Below are positions 19,761-27,065 of a stretch of 64,000 nt of DNA, piece after piece. Made by a program: the position numbers and the translations under genes. The notes under the pieces are model-generated. The model did no database searches and was not told the origin of the DNA. It saw only the letters and a program-made list of their open reading frames with translations. The stretch comes from Pseudonocardia sediminis (lineage in GTDB: Bacteria > Actinomycetota > Actinomycetes > Mycobacteriales > Pseudonocardiaceae): contig NZ_SHKL01000001.1 in assembly GCF_004217185.1 (NCBI RefSeq), positions 3,160,001 to 3,224,000 on the forward strand. The letters are read 5' to 3'. Within the stretch, counting starts at the first letter, position 1, and every line of letters begins with the position of its first letter.

Positions 19761-20648
19761 ATGAGCACGGTGGTCCTGGAGAACCTGTCCTTCCTGGAGG
19801 GTCCACGCTGGCACGCGGGCCGGATCTGGGTGAGCGACTTCTACACCAACCAGGTCCTCTCGGCCGCCGAGGACGGCTCGGACCTGCGCGTCGAGGCCGA
19901 GGTGCCGGGTCAGCCGTCGGGGCTGGGATGGCTGCCCGACGGGCGGCTGCTGATCGTCTCGATGCGCGACCGGTCGATCCTTCTCCGCGAGACCGACGGC
20001 ACCCTGACCCGACACGCCGACCTCTCCGGCCACGCCCCCTCCGTGCTCAACGACATGATCGTCGACGACCGGGGCCGCGCGTTCGTCGGCAGCTTCGGCT
20101 TCGACCTGATGGCCGGTGACCCGCGCAAGCCGGCCCCGCTGCTGCGGGTCGACACCGACGGCACGGTCACCGAGGTCTCCGAGCCGCTGCACTTCCCGAA
20201 CGGGCCCGCGATCGTCGACGGCTCGACGCTGGTGGTCGCGGAGACGCTCGGCAACCGGATGTCGGCCTTCGACATCGCCGACGACGGCTCGCTGTCCGAC
20301 CGCCGCGACTGGGCGAGCTTCGGGCCGCTCCCGTCGGCCAGCGACGCCCTGGAGGCGATCGGCGAGGTCGCGGTGGGCCCGGACGGGATCTCGGTGGCCG
20401 ACGCCGAGGGCGCGATCTGGGTGGCGGACGCGAAGAACAACCGCGCGGTGCGGGTCCTCCCGGGCGGGGAGATCGCCGACTCGGTCGGCACGGAGGCGAA
20501 CGGCTGCTACGCCGTCGCCCTCGGTGGTGCGGACGGCCGGACGCTGTTCCTGTGCGTCGCGCCGAACTTCTTCGAGCACGAGCGGCGCGAGACACGGGAC
20601 GCGAAGCTGCTCAGCGTGCAGGTCACCGTCCCGGCGAAGGAGTCCTGA
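19761..20648 (+). CDS. SMP-30/gluconolactonase family protein
   Basis: Six-bladed beta-propeller lactonase-like protein of 295 residues. The N-terminal FLEGPRWHAGRIWVSDFY holds the metal-binding glutamate; PSVLNDMIVDDRGRAFVG gives the central asparagine/aspartate pair, and PDGISVADAEGAIWVADAKNNRAVRV the catalytic aspartate region. Family members hydrolyse sugar or other lactones with a divalent metal. GGGAG lies 6 bases upstream of ATG 19761. The following PPOX gene begins 1 base after its stop, so the two are probably co-translated. Confidence 0.87.
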   Translation: MSTVVLENLSFLEGPRWHAGRIWVSDFYTNQVLSAAEDGSDLRVEAEVPGQPSGLGWLPDGRLLIVSMRDRSILLRETDGTLTRHADLSGHAPSVLNDMIVDDRGRAFVGSFGFDLMAGDPRKPAPLLRVDTDGTVTEVSEPLHFPNGPAIVDGSTLVVAETLGNRMSAFDIADDGSLSDRRDWASFGPLPSASDALEAIGEVAVGPDGISVADAEGAIWVADAKNNRAVRVLPGGEIADSVGTEANGCYAVALGGADGRTLFLCVAPNFFEHERRETRDAKLLSVQVTVPAKES

Positions 20649-20649
20649 C

Positions 20650-21075
20650 GTGCCCAAGCTCGACGAGGACGAGTGCCGGCGGCGGGTGGACGGCGAGCGC
20701 GTCGCCCGGCTGGCCACGATCCGCAACACCGACGGCACACCCAGGCTGGTGCCCTGCACCTTCGCCGTCGTCGACGGCCTGTTCTGCTCGGCGGTGGACA
20801 AGATCAAGCCCAAGAGCGACAAGCGGCTGGCCCGCCTGCGCGACGTCGACGCCGACCCGCGGGCCGCGCTGATCGTCGACCGCTGGGACGAGGACTGGTC
20901 GCAGCTGTGGTGGGTGCGCGTCGACGGGACCATGGCCGAGCACTCCTCCGGCGAGTTCCGGGACCGTGCGCTCGACGCGCTCGTCGCGAAGTACGAGCCC
21001 TACCATCGGGAACGTCCGGACGGCCCGGTCACGGTCCTCACCCCGACCAGCTGGACCGGCTGGACCGCGTCCTGA
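20650..21075 (+). CDS. PPOX-class F420-dependent oxidoreductase (TIGR03668-like)
   Basis: Split-beta-barrel flavin/deazaflavin oxidoreductase of 141 residues. Segments RVARLATIRNTDGTPRLVPCTFAVVDGLFCSAVDKIKPKSDKRLARLRDV and PRAALIVDRWDEDWSQLWWVRVDG match the TIGR03668 group of F420-binding proteins in actinobacteria. GTG at 20650 is set 1 base behind the SMP-30 stop codon, which implies coupling. The substrate is unknown. Confidence 0.85.
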   Translation: MPKLDEDECRRRVDGERVARLATIRNTDGTPRLVPCTFAVVDGLFCSAVDKIKPKSDKRLARLRDVDADPRAALIVDRWDEDWSQLWWVRVDGTMAEHSSGEFRDRALDALVAKYEPYHRERPDGPVTVLTPTSWTGWTAS

Positions 21076-21081
21076 GCGGGT

Positions 21082-21123
21082 CGTGAGCGGATATCGCTGC
21101 CCGGGCAGCGACATCCGCTCACG
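21082..21123. repeat. Palindromic intergenic repeat, copy 2 of 3
   Basis: CGTGAGCGGATATCGCTGC (21082-21100), CCGG loop, then the complementary arm at 21105-21123 with one mismatch. It fills the gap between two convergent genes and overlaps the stop codon of the alpha/beta hydrolase, so it could act as a bidirectional terminator here. Confidence 0.85.
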
Positions 21124-21892
21124 GCAGGCCGGAGAGGAAACCGAGCAGCGCCGAGGCGGTCTCGTCGGGCATCTCCAGGTGCGGGGAGTGTCCGCAGGCC
21201 AGCTCGACGAGCGTGACCGGGCCGGAGGAGTGGTCGCGGACGCCCTCGACGTGGGCGGCGGTGCCGTACGGATCGTCGTCGCCCTGGATGCCGAGGGCGG
21301 GCGCGGTGATCCCGGAGAGCTCGCCGCGGATGTCCCAGTCGGCGAACCCGGGGGAGAGCCAGACGTCGTTCCAGCTCCAGAACGTCACGTCGGGGTCGCG
21401 GTGGTGCTTCGCCATCCGGGTGCGCAGCGCGCCGTCGGTGTAGGCGGTGCGGGCGGCGGTGATCCCGTCGAGCCCGATCGGCTCGGCGAACACGTGCGGT
21501 GCCATCACGGCTACGCCGGACACGTCGTGGCGGGCGGCCGCGAGCAGGGCGATCGTGGCGCCGTCGCTGTGCCCGACGAGGATCGGGCGCTCCATGCGCA
21601 GGGCCGTGCAGAGCGCAGGGACGACGTCCGACGCCTCCTCGGACATGAACGACGGCTCGCGCTTCGAGGACGGGAGGTCGGAGAACCCGTGCCCGAGGCG
21701 GGAGTAGGCCACCGCGCGCCGGCCGGTCGCCTCGGCGATCCGCCGGTGGAACCCCCGCCACAGCCCCACCGAGCCGAGGCCCTCGTGCAGGAACAGCAGT
21801 GCGGCCCGTCCGGGGTCGCCGGGGACGTCGTCGTACTCGACGCGGCCCCCGCCCACGTCGAGCATCGGCAGCGGTGTGGGCAGGGTCGGCAC
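21119..21892 (-). CDS. Alpha/beta hydrolase
   Basis: Alpha/beta-hydrolase fold protein of 257 residues. HEGLGSVGLWRGF supplies the oxyanion-hole region, ILVGHSDGATIALL the nucleophile elbow (GHSDG), IQGDDDPYGT the acid region, and ELACGHSPHLEMPD the catalytic histidine. GTG at 21892 is chosen because TACGAT ends 7 bases upstream, a leaderless arrangement; an ATG at 21865 would drop 9 residues. The YjbR gene lies upstream in the same direction. The substrate is unknown. Confidence 0.85.
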   Translation of the reverse strand: MPTLPTPLPMLDVGGGRVEYDDVPGDPGRAALLFLHEGLGSVGLWRGFHRRIAEATGRRAVAYSRLGHGFSDLPSSKREPSFMSEEASDVVPALCTALRMERPILVGHSDGATIALLAAARHDVSGVAVMAPHVFAEPIGLDGITAARTAYTDGALRTRMAKHHRDPDVTFWSWNDVWLSPGFADWDIRGELSGITAPALGIQGDDDPYGTAAHVEGVRDHSSGPVTLVELACGHSPHLEMPDETASALLGFLSGLP

Positions 21893-21905
21893 GCCCGTGA
21901 TCGTA
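21893..21905 (-). promoter_or_regulatory. -10 element of alpha/beta hydrolase gene
   Basis: TACGAT on the minus strand (21905-21900) ends 7 bases before the GTG start codon, consistent with leaderless transcription. Confidence 0.45.
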
Positions 21906-21917
21906 GGCCGGGTGCCG

Positions 21918-22298
21918 TCACCCGAGCAGGGCGACGAGCTTCTTCGGCGCGACCGTCCGGTAGGCGTCGGTGACGATCCCGGTGATCTCGTCCCAGTCGA
22001 CGGCGGCGTCCCCCTCGCCGTCCAGGACGACGCCGAGCCAGCCGCGGTGCCCGACGTAGGCCGGGCGGAAGAACCGCTCCGGCTCGGCGGCGACCAGATC
22101 CTCCTGCACACCGGGCGGGGCGGCGCACCAGAACGCGACGTGCGGGTGCCCGTGGTGGTGCTCGGCGAACATGACGAACGTCCTGCGCACGAACCAGGTC
22201 GGCGTCCCGTGGCTGATCTTCTCGGTCACCTCGGGCAGCGACAGACAGATCTCCCGCAGTCTCGGGAGCGGGTCCTCCGTTGTGTTTGTCGAGGTCAT
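21918..22298 (-). CDS. MmcQ/YjbR family DNA-binding-like protein
   Basis: A 126-residue MmcQ/YjbR domain protein (double-wing fold): REICLSLPEVTEKISHGTPTWFVRRTFVMFAE, RFFRPAYVGHRGWLGVVLDG, and ITDAYRTVAPKKLVALLG-like ending. Its ATG overlaps the stop of the glyoxalase-like gene by 4 bases (ATGA), so it is second in that operon. DNA binding is proposed for the fold but the biological role is unknown. Confidence 0.85.
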   Translation of the reverse strand: MTSTNTTEDPLPRLREICLSLPEVTEKISHGTPTWFVRRTFVMFAEHHHGHPHVAFWCAAPPGVQEDLVAAEPERFFRPAYVGHRGWLGVVLDGEGDAAVDWDEITGIVTDAYRTVAPKKLVALLG

Positions 22299-22678
22299 GA
22301 CGCCGGACGGTAGGTGCCGAAACTCCAGCGGTTGTCCTCCGCGTCGGCGACGGCGAACTCCCGCGAGCCGTAGTCCTGGTCGGTCAGCCCCATGACCACG
22401 TTCGCGCCGGCCGCGACGGCCTTGTCGTGCAGGGCGTCCGGGTCGCCGACGGTCAGGTAGATCACGGCCTTGCCGGTGTCGAACGGACCGGGCGGGTCGG
22501 TCCGGCTGCCGAGCATGACGATGCCGGTGTCGTCGCCGTCGTCCCAGGCGAGCTCGGCGTGGGCGACGGAGCCGTCGTCGCCGGTGTAGACGTGCAGCTC
22601 CTGGAACCCGAGGGTCCCGGTGAGGAACGCGATCGCGGCGCGGGGGTCGGCGTAGCGCAGTGTCGGGTGAATGCTCAT
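22295..22678 (-). CDS. VOC family (glyoxalase/bleomycin-resistance-like) protein
   Basis: A 127-residue vicinal-oxygen-chelate protein: HPTLRYADPRAAIAFLTGTLGFQELHVYTGDDGSVAHAELAW, a second half beginning AVIYLTVGDPDALHDKAVAAGANVV, and DQDYGSREFAVADAEDNRWSFGTY at the C-terminus. It precedes and overlaps the YjbR gene and follows the AraC-type gene by 9 bases. A TAGGTT hexamer 6 bases before its ATG suggests an internal leaderless promoter in addition to any read-through from the AraC gene. Confidence 0.85.
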   Translation of the reverse strand: MSIHPTLRYADPRAAIAFLTGTLGFQELHVYTGDDGSVAHAELAWDDGDDTGIVMLGSRTDPPGPFDTGKAVIYLTVGDPDALHDKAVAAGANVVMGLTDQDYGSREFAVADAEDNRWSFGTYRPAS

Positions 22679-22684
22679 GGGAGA

Positions 22685-22690
22685 AACCTA
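22685..22690 (-). promoter_or_regulatory. -10 element of VOC gene inside the AraC stop region
   Basis: TAGGTT (22690-22685 on the minus strand) includes the TAG stop codon of the AraC-type gene and ends 6 bases before the VOC ATG, a leaderless geometry. Confidence 0.4.
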
Positions 22691-23527
22691 GGACCCGGGG
22701 GAAGCCCCGGGATTGGACGAATGGGAACTCCCGGGTGTGGTGCCGCCCCACTCGGCGCGGAACGCCGTCGGCGTCACCCCCGCGAGCGCGCGGAACTCGC
22801 GCACCAGATGCGGCTGGTCGGCGTAACCGCAGGTCGCGGCCACGTCGGCCAGGGAGGTGACCCCGGCCGTGACCAGCCCGGACGCCCGCTGGAAGCGCAG
22901 CACCCGGCCCGCGGTCTTCGGGGGCAGGCCGATCTGGCCGCGGAAGCGGGTCAGGAGGTGCCGGCGGCTCCATCCGGTCTCGGCGGCCAGCTCGGCGACG
23001 CCGGTCGCGCCGGCGGTGCGGGAGAGCCGGTCCCACGCGAACACGACCTCCGGGTCGGGTGCGCGGGTCCCGTCGTCCAGCATCCGGGCCGCGAGCACGT
23101 CGCTGAGCAGGGCGAACCGCGCCGGCCAGTCCGGCAGATCGGCCAGTCGCGCGGGCAGCGCGCCCAGCACCGGGTCGTCGAGCTCGTCGAGGGCGGGGAC
23201 GAGGTTGGTCAGCCCGCTCATCGGCCGCCGCAGCAGCCGGTACGCCCCCAGCGGGGTCAGGTCGGCCTGGAGCCCGTGCTGCTCGCCGGCGAACGTGGTG
23301 AGCACCGCGGCGTCGTGCATCCCGGCCAGGAACGCGCCGGTCGTCACCGTGCCACCGGGGCCGTCGAGCCGCATCGTCGGCCCGAACCCGATGATCAGTG
23401 CACAGCTCCCGACGGGTGCCTGACGCCGGCGCAGGGGCGTCGCGCTGTACTCGCGGTAACCGAGGTAGCGCCGCACGAGCCCGGACAGCACGGCCGGGGG
23501 CCGCCCCGGGACGAACTCCGGCTTCAC
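22688..23527 (-). CDS. AraC family transcriptional regulator
   Basis: A 279-residue regulator. The N-terminal two thirds (RRYLGYREYSATPLRRRQAPVGSCALIIGFGP...AGMHDAAVLTTFAGEQHGLQADLTPLGAYRLL) is an effector/dimerisation domain of the DUF6597 type. The C-terminal AraC DNA-binding domain has both helix-turn-helix units: GVAELAAETGWSRRHLLTRFRGQIGLPPK and SLADVAATCGYADQPHLVREFRALAGVTPTAFR. It lies directly upstream of the VOC-YjbR pair, which it may regulate. Confidence 0.88.
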   Translation of the reverse strand: MKPEFVPGRPPAVLSGLVRRYLGYREYSATPLRRRQAPVGSCALIIGFGPTMRLDGPGGTVTTGAFLAGMHDAAVLTTFAGEQHGLQADLTPLGAYRLLRRPMSGLTNLVPALDELDDPVLGALPARLADLPDWPARFALLSDVLAARMLDDGTRAPDPEVVFAWDRLSRTAGATGVAELAAETGWSRRHLLTRFRGQIGLPPKTAGRVLRFQRASGLVTAGVTSLADVAATCGYADQPHLVREFRALAGVTPTAFRAEWGGTTPGSSHSSNPGASPGS

Positions 23528-23622
23528 CGGGGCAGCCCTATCCCGCGACTGCAGGGACGGGATGCCCCGGTGGAGGCGTCATCTCCTCGATTCTGCCGCA
23601 CCCCCCGCCGCGGCAGAACCAC

Positions 23623-24375
23623 CTACTCCAGGTGCGCCCCGGCGTAGACGGCCATCGCCTCGGCCAGGTACGGCGACAGGCCGGCGGCGTAGGCGTCGAT
23701 CGTCGCGGTGAACCGCGGGTCGTCGACGTACATCCGGCCCAGACCGATGTAGGCCTCGCGGCCCGGCGTCCAGAACCGGCCGACCCACGCGTGGTGCGCG
23801 GCGACCGCGGACTGCACGGCCGGGGCGTCGACCGGCTCACCGGCCGTCATCAGCCGGGCCAGCGTGCGGTGCACGGTGTCCTTCTCGGCGTGCATCGCCG
23901 CCACCTGCTCCGGGCCCCAGTCGGCCGTCCTCTCCCGCGTCGCGGCGTACTGCTCGGGCCAGCGTTCGCGCGCCTCGGCGGCGTACGGGTCGTTGCGGAA
24001 CGCGGCGAACATCTCGTCGGCACTCATCCGATCTCCCCCTTCTCTCTCCTCGATGGACTTCGCGACGGTGTCGGCGAGCCGCAGCAGGCGGTCGGCGTCG
24101 GCGAGCAGACGGTCGTGGTGGCGGCGCAGTGCCTCCACCTCGTCGTCGGACCCGTCGAGCACCGCCGCGATGTCGGCGAGGCCCAGCCCCAGCTGACGCA
24201 GCAGCAGCACGTGCTGCAGGCGTCGGAGCTGGGGCCGCTCGTAGCGACGCTGCCCACCCGGGGCAGCGCCGGCCGGGACGAGCAGGCCGACGTGGTCGTA
24301 GTGGCGCAACGTGCGGGAGCTGACCCCGGTCAGCCGCACCAGCTCGGCGGTCGACCAGCTCTCCTTCTCCGTCAC
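23623..24375 (-). CDS. MerR family regulator with TipAS antibiotic-recognition domain
   Basis: A 250-residue TipA-like regulator. Residues about 5-75 are the MerR winged helix (STAELVRLTGVSSRTLRHYDHVGLLVPAG, RRLQHVLLLRQLGLGLADIAAVL); a coiled linker follows; residues about 115-250 form a TipAS domain (YAAEARERWPEQYAATRERTADW, HHAWVGRFWTPGREAYIGLGRMYVDDPRFTATIDAY). TipAS domains bind thiopeptides or other ligands in characterised members. The GTG start at 24375 lies 7 bases after the -10 of a 19-bp-spacer promoter, which implies autoregulation and a leaderless transcript. Confidence 0.88.
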   Translation of the reverse strand: MTEKESWSTAELVRLTGVSSRTLRHYDHVGLLVPAGAAPGGQRRYERPQLRRLQHVLLLRQLGLGLADIAAVLDGSDDEVEALRRHHDRLLADADRLLRLADTVAKSIEEREGGDRMSADEMFAAFRNDPYAAEARERWPEQYAATRERTADWGPEQVAAMHAEKDTVHRTLARLMTAGEPVDAPAVQSAVAAHHAWVGRFWTPGREAYIGLGRMYVDDPRFTATIDAYAAGLSPYLAEAMAVYAGAHLE

Positions 24376-24382
24376 GAGGAGA

Positions 24383-24413
24383 ACGCTAGAGCTTGACGCT
24401 GCGTCAACCGCAA
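24383..24413 (-). promoter_or_regulatory. MerR/TipA-type promoter with perfect dyad
   Basis: Minus-strand TTGCGG (24413-24408) and TAGCGT (24388-24383) flank a 19-bp spacer that contains the perfect palindrome TTGACGC-a-GCGTCAA (24407-24393). This is the expected binding site of the adjacent MerR-TipAS protein. Confidence 0.7.
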
Positions 24414-24417
24414 CCCT

Positions 24418-24459
24418 CGTGCGCGGATATCGCTGCTCCAGCAGCGATATCCGCTCACG
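24418..24459. repeat. Palindromic intergenic repeat, copy 3 of 3
   Basis: CGTGCGCGGATATCGCTGC (24418-24436), TCCA loop, complementary arm 24441-24459 with one mismatch. Unlike the other two copies it lies between divergent genes, directly behind the MerR promoter and 17 bases before the kinase start, so it cannot be only a terminator. Confidence 0.85.
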
Positions 24460-24475
24460 GGTGAAGAATGGCGGC

Positions 24476-25117
24476 ATGGATCTCGCCGGCACGGTTCGGG
24501 AGCTCGTGGGCGACGGCCGTCGGCGGGTGCTGCTCGGCGTCACCGGGGCGCCGGGGGCGGGCAAGACGACGCTGGTGGAGGGGCTGCGGGACGCGTTGCG
24601 GGCGTCGCCGCCGCCGGGATGCGAGCCCGGTACCTGGGTCGCGCACGTCCCGATGGACGGGTTCCACCTGGCCGACGCCGGGCTGGAACGGCTCGGGCTG
24701 CGCGACCGCAAGGGCGCCGCCGAGACGTTCGACGCCCACGGCTACCTCGCGCTGCTGCGCCGCCTGCGGGCCGACACCGGGGAGACGGTCTGGGCCCCGG
24801 CGTTCGAGCGGGACCTCGAGCAACCCCTGGCCGGGGCGATCGACGTCCCGGCCGCGGCCCGGCTCGTCCTGACCGAGGGCAACTACCTGCTCCTGCCCGA
24901 CGACCCCTGGCCGGCCGTCGCGGCCGAGCTGGACCGGGTGTGGTTCGTCGACCCGCCCGACGACCTGCGCCTGCGACGCCTGATCGCCCGGCACGAGGAG
25001 TTCGGCAAGTCCCCGGCCCACGCCGCGCGGTGGGTGCAGGACGTCGACGAACCCAACGCCGCCCGCGTCCGCGCCACCCGGGACCGTGCCGACCTGGTGA
25101 TCGACGAGGCCGGGTGA
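24476..25117 (+). CDS. Nucleoside/nucleotide kinase family protein (uridine kinase/PanK-like)
   Basis: A P-loop kinase of 213 residues. GVTGAPGAGKTTLVEGL (about 21-37) is the Walker A loop; VPMDGFHLADAGLERLGLRDRKGAAETFDAHGYLALL resembles the uridine kinase/CoaA substrate segment; TEGNYLLLPDDPW is the Walker B-like strand, and RRLIARHEEFGKSP the lid. Bacterial homologues are annotated as nucleoside or fructoside kinases; the acceptor is not known here. Its 3' end lies within a 17-bp tandem repeat. ATG 24476 is the first start that yields a normal-length kinase. Confidence 0.82.
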   Translation: MDLAGTVRELVGDGRRRVLLGVTGAPGAGKTTLVEGLRDALRASPPPGCEPGTWVAHVPMDGFHLADAGLERLGLRDRKGAAETFDAHGYLALLRRLRADTGETVWAPAFERDLEQPLAGAIDVPAAARLVLTEGNYLLLPDDPWPAVAAELDRVWFVDPPDDLRLRRLIARHEEFGKSPAHAARWVQDVDEPNAARVRATRDRADLVIDEAG

Positions 25118-25175
25118 TCGAGGGAGTCGGGTGATCGGCGGGGCCGGCTGATCGAGGGAGCCGGGTGATCAGGAG
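25096..25175. repeat. 17-bp tandem repeat between convergent genes
   Basis: Four 17-bp units (25096-25112, 25113-25129, 25130-25146, 25147-25163) plus a partial fifth share the consensus GGTGATCGAGGGAGCCG. The first unit is within the last codons of the kinase gene, the second holds its TGA stop, and the array reaches the stop codon of the LysE gene at 25169. Confidence 0.85.
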
Positions 25176-25792
25176 ACGAACCCGGCCGCCAGCGTCGCCG
25201 CGATCACGACCATGACGACGGCGACGCCCAGGTCGAGCAGCCGCCACGCCGCCGGCCGGGCGAACACCCCGGCCAGCCGGGTCGCGCCGCAGGCCAGGGA
25301 GAAGAACCACGTCACGCTCGCGACGACGACGCCCGCGCCGAAGAGCCACCGCCCGTCTCCGGGATGGGCGTTCGCGATCGAGCCCAGCATCAGCACGTCG
25401 AGGTAGAGGTGCGGGTTGAGCAGCGTCATCGCCGCGGCCGTCCCGAGCACGACCGTCAGAGGCGTCGACGTCCGCCGGTCCGGCCCGGCGACGAGCGCGT
25501 CCGGCCGCCACGCCCGCCGCAGTGCCATCGCGCCGTAGACGAGCAGGTAGACGATCCCCAGCACACGCGCCGCCGTGAGCAGTCCGGGTGCCTGCGCCAT
25601 GACGGCCCCGACCCCGCCGATCGCCGCCATGACCAGCACCAGGTCGGCCACCGAGCAGAACGACGCCACCGCCAGGACGTGCTCGCGGCGCAGGCCCTGG
25701 CGGAGCACGAACGCGTTCTGCGCGCCGATCGCCGCGATCAACGAGATACCGGTGCCGAACCCCACGAGCAGCGGGGAGAGGAGGGGAGTCAC
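25169..25792 (-). CDS. lysE: LysE/ArgO-type amino-acid exporter
   Basis: Inner-membrane exporter of 207 residues with the LysE family start GFGTGISLIAAIGAQNAFVLRQGLRREHVLAVASFCSVADL and six hydrophobic segments; LNPHLYLDVLMLGSIA is the second conserved motif. Characterised members export lysine, arginine or both. It is divergent from a LysR-type regulator of the LysG/ArgP kind, the classical regulator-exporter pair induced by basic amino acids. GTG at 25792 gives the normal length; an upstream in-frame start at 25834 would overlap the operator region. Confidence 0.88.
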   Translation of the reverse strand: MTPLLSPLLVGFGTGISLIAAIGAQNAFVLRQGLRREHVLAVASFCSVADLVLVMAAIGGVGAVMAQAPGLLTAARVLGIVYLLVYGAMALRRAWRPDALVAGPDRRTSTPLTVVLGTAAAMTLLNPHLYLDVLMLGSIANAHPGDGRWLFGAGVVVASVTWFFSLACGATRLAGVFARPAAWRLLDLGVAVVMVVIAATLAAGFVS

Positions 25793-25850
25793 GGCGACGA
25801 CGTTAAGGATCCGTAGAGACGCAGACCAGCTCAACTTTCTTGTCCAAGAT

Positions 25851-25862
25851 TAGTATGGCTTC
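25851..25862 (+). promoter_or_regulatory. -10 element of leaderless lysG/argP-type gene
   Basis: TAGTAT (25851-25856) ends 6 bases before the ATG at 25863. The AT-richer stretch before it (CAACTTTCTTGTCCAAGATT) lies between the divergent lysE and regulator genes and is the likely regulator binding region. Confidence 0.5.
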
Positions 25863-26744
25863 ATGTACGATCGGGAGCGGCTGGCCACCCTCAGCGCCGT
25901 GGTGGAGGAGGGCGGCTTCGAGCCCGCCGCGGCGCGCCTGCACGTCACGCCGTCGGCGGTGTCGCAGCGGATCAAGGCGCTCGAACAGCAGGCGGGTCGG
26001 GTGCTGGTCCGCCGCACCCGGCCGTGCACCGCGACCGACGCCGGGACGGCGCTGCTGCGCCTCGCCCGCCAGATCGCCGTGCTGGAGGGCGAGGTCGCCC
26101 GGACGTTCGGCCCGGCGACGCCGGCGCACCTGCCGATCGCGGTCAACGCCGACTCGGTGACGCACTGGTTCCTCGACGCGCTCGCACCCCTGGTCGCCGA
26201 GCACGACGTCCGTCTCGACCTGCACGTCGACGACGAGGGGCACACCGCGGACCTGCTCCGCGACGGGACCGTGGTCGGCGCGGTGACCACCGCGCCCGAA
26301 CCGGTGCAGGGCTGCGCGGCCGAGCCGCTGGGCGCCATGCGCTACCGCGCGGTGGCCACCCCGGAGGTCGTGGCGCGCTGGTTCGACGGCCGCGACCCGG
26401 CGCTCGCGTTCCCGGCGGCCCCGCGGGTGGACTTCGGGCCCAAGGACCGGCTGCAGACCCGGTTCGTCGAGATGGTCACCGACCGTCCCTGCACCGGCCC
26501 CGCACACCGGGTCCCGGCCGCGGACGGCTACCACGCGGCGGTCCGGGCGGGCCTGGGCTGGGGGATGTTCACCGACGTCCCGGCCCGCCGGGAGACCGCC
26601 GCCGGGCAGCTGGTGCTCCTCGGCGGCGAGAGGTACCTCGACGTCCCGCTGTACTGGCAGCACTGGCGCCTGCGGACCACGGTGCTCGACGAGCTGACCG
26701 CCTCCGTCCGCCGGGTCGCGGCGCGCGCCCTGCAGCAGGACTGA
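25863..26744 (+). CDS. lysG: LysR-type regulator of the LysG/ArgP family
   Basis: A 293-residue LysR-type activator. Residues 4-62 hold the winged helix RLATLSAVVEEGGFEPAAARLHVTPSAVSQRIKALEQQAGRVLVRR, which is characteristic of ArgP/LysG/IciA proteins. The C-terminal domain starts LPIAVNADSVTHWFLDAL, also typical of that group. It is divergent from lysE and expected to activate it when lysine or arginine accumulates. Its stop codon lies inside a short direct repeat shared with the convergent small gene. Confidence 0.9.
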   Translation: MYDRERLATLSAVVEEGGFEPAAARLHVTPSAVSQRIKALEQQAGRVLVRRTRPCTATDAGTALLRLARQIAVLEGEVARTFGPATPAHLPIAVNADSVTHWFLDALAPLVAEHDVRLDLHVDDEGHTADLLRDGTVVGAVTTAPEPVQGCAAEPLGAMRYRAVATPEVVARWFDGRDPALAFPAAPRVDFGPKDRLQTRFVEMVTDRPCTGPAHRVPAADGYHAAVRAGLGWGMFTDVPARRETAAGQLVLLGGERYLDVPLYWQHWRLRTTVLDELTASVRRVAARALQQD

Positions 26745-26789
26745 TCAGGCGCCGCTGCGCCAGGATCGATCAGGCACCGCTGCGCCAGG
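26743..26789. repeat. 22-bp direct repeat over two convergent stop codons
   Basis: GATCAGGCGCCGCTGCGCCAGG (26743-26764) recurs at 26768-26789 with one mismatch, period 25. The first copy overlaps the stop of the LysG-type gene and the second contains the end of the small minus-strand gene, so the 3' end of the latter appears duplicated. Confidence 0.8.
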
Positions 26790-26982
26790 GCCGGCCCAGG
26801 CGGATCTCGCAGGTGATGTCCTCCGACGGGAACCCGGTCAGGTCCGCGATCAGCTCGCGGACGGCGTCGTCGGCGGCCCGCGGGTCGTCGACCGTCGTCG
26901 AGGCCTCGATGCCCGGCACGTACAGGGTGAGCCGACGGTCGGCCCGCCAGGCCACCACCTCGAAGTGATGGCTTCCGGTCAC
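26770..26982 (-). CDS. Small protein, HicB-like fold possible
   Basis: A 70-residue protein: FEVVAWRADRRLTLYVPGIEASTTVDDPRAADDAVRELIADLTGFP followed by ITCEIRLGRPW. The alternation of a beta strand, a PGI turn, a charged helix and a final strand resembles HicB-like antitoxin or RNase-H-like small domains in actinobacteria (W.V.VPDVPG...T.A..L..A...VR..IA). No HicA toxin gene is adjacent, so an orphan or unrelated role is likely. The assignment is tentative. Confidence 0.45.
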   Translation of the reverse strand: MTGSHHFEVVAWRADRRLTLYVPGIEASTTVDDPRAADDAVRELIADLTGFPSEDITCEIRLGRPWRSGA

Positions 26983-27065
26983 CGGCCCACGGTAGCCCGC
27001 CGACGCTGTGCCGCGTCAGGTCCGGACGCGGCGATCCGGTGTCACGGGCTGTGAGCCGTCTCCGC

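Noticed and set aside
25096..25175. CRISPR array
   Set aside because: Units are directly adjacent without spacers; it is a simple tandem repeat.
26770..26982. HicAB toxin-antitoxin module
   Set aside because: No HicA-like gene next to the HicB-like frame; similarity is weak.
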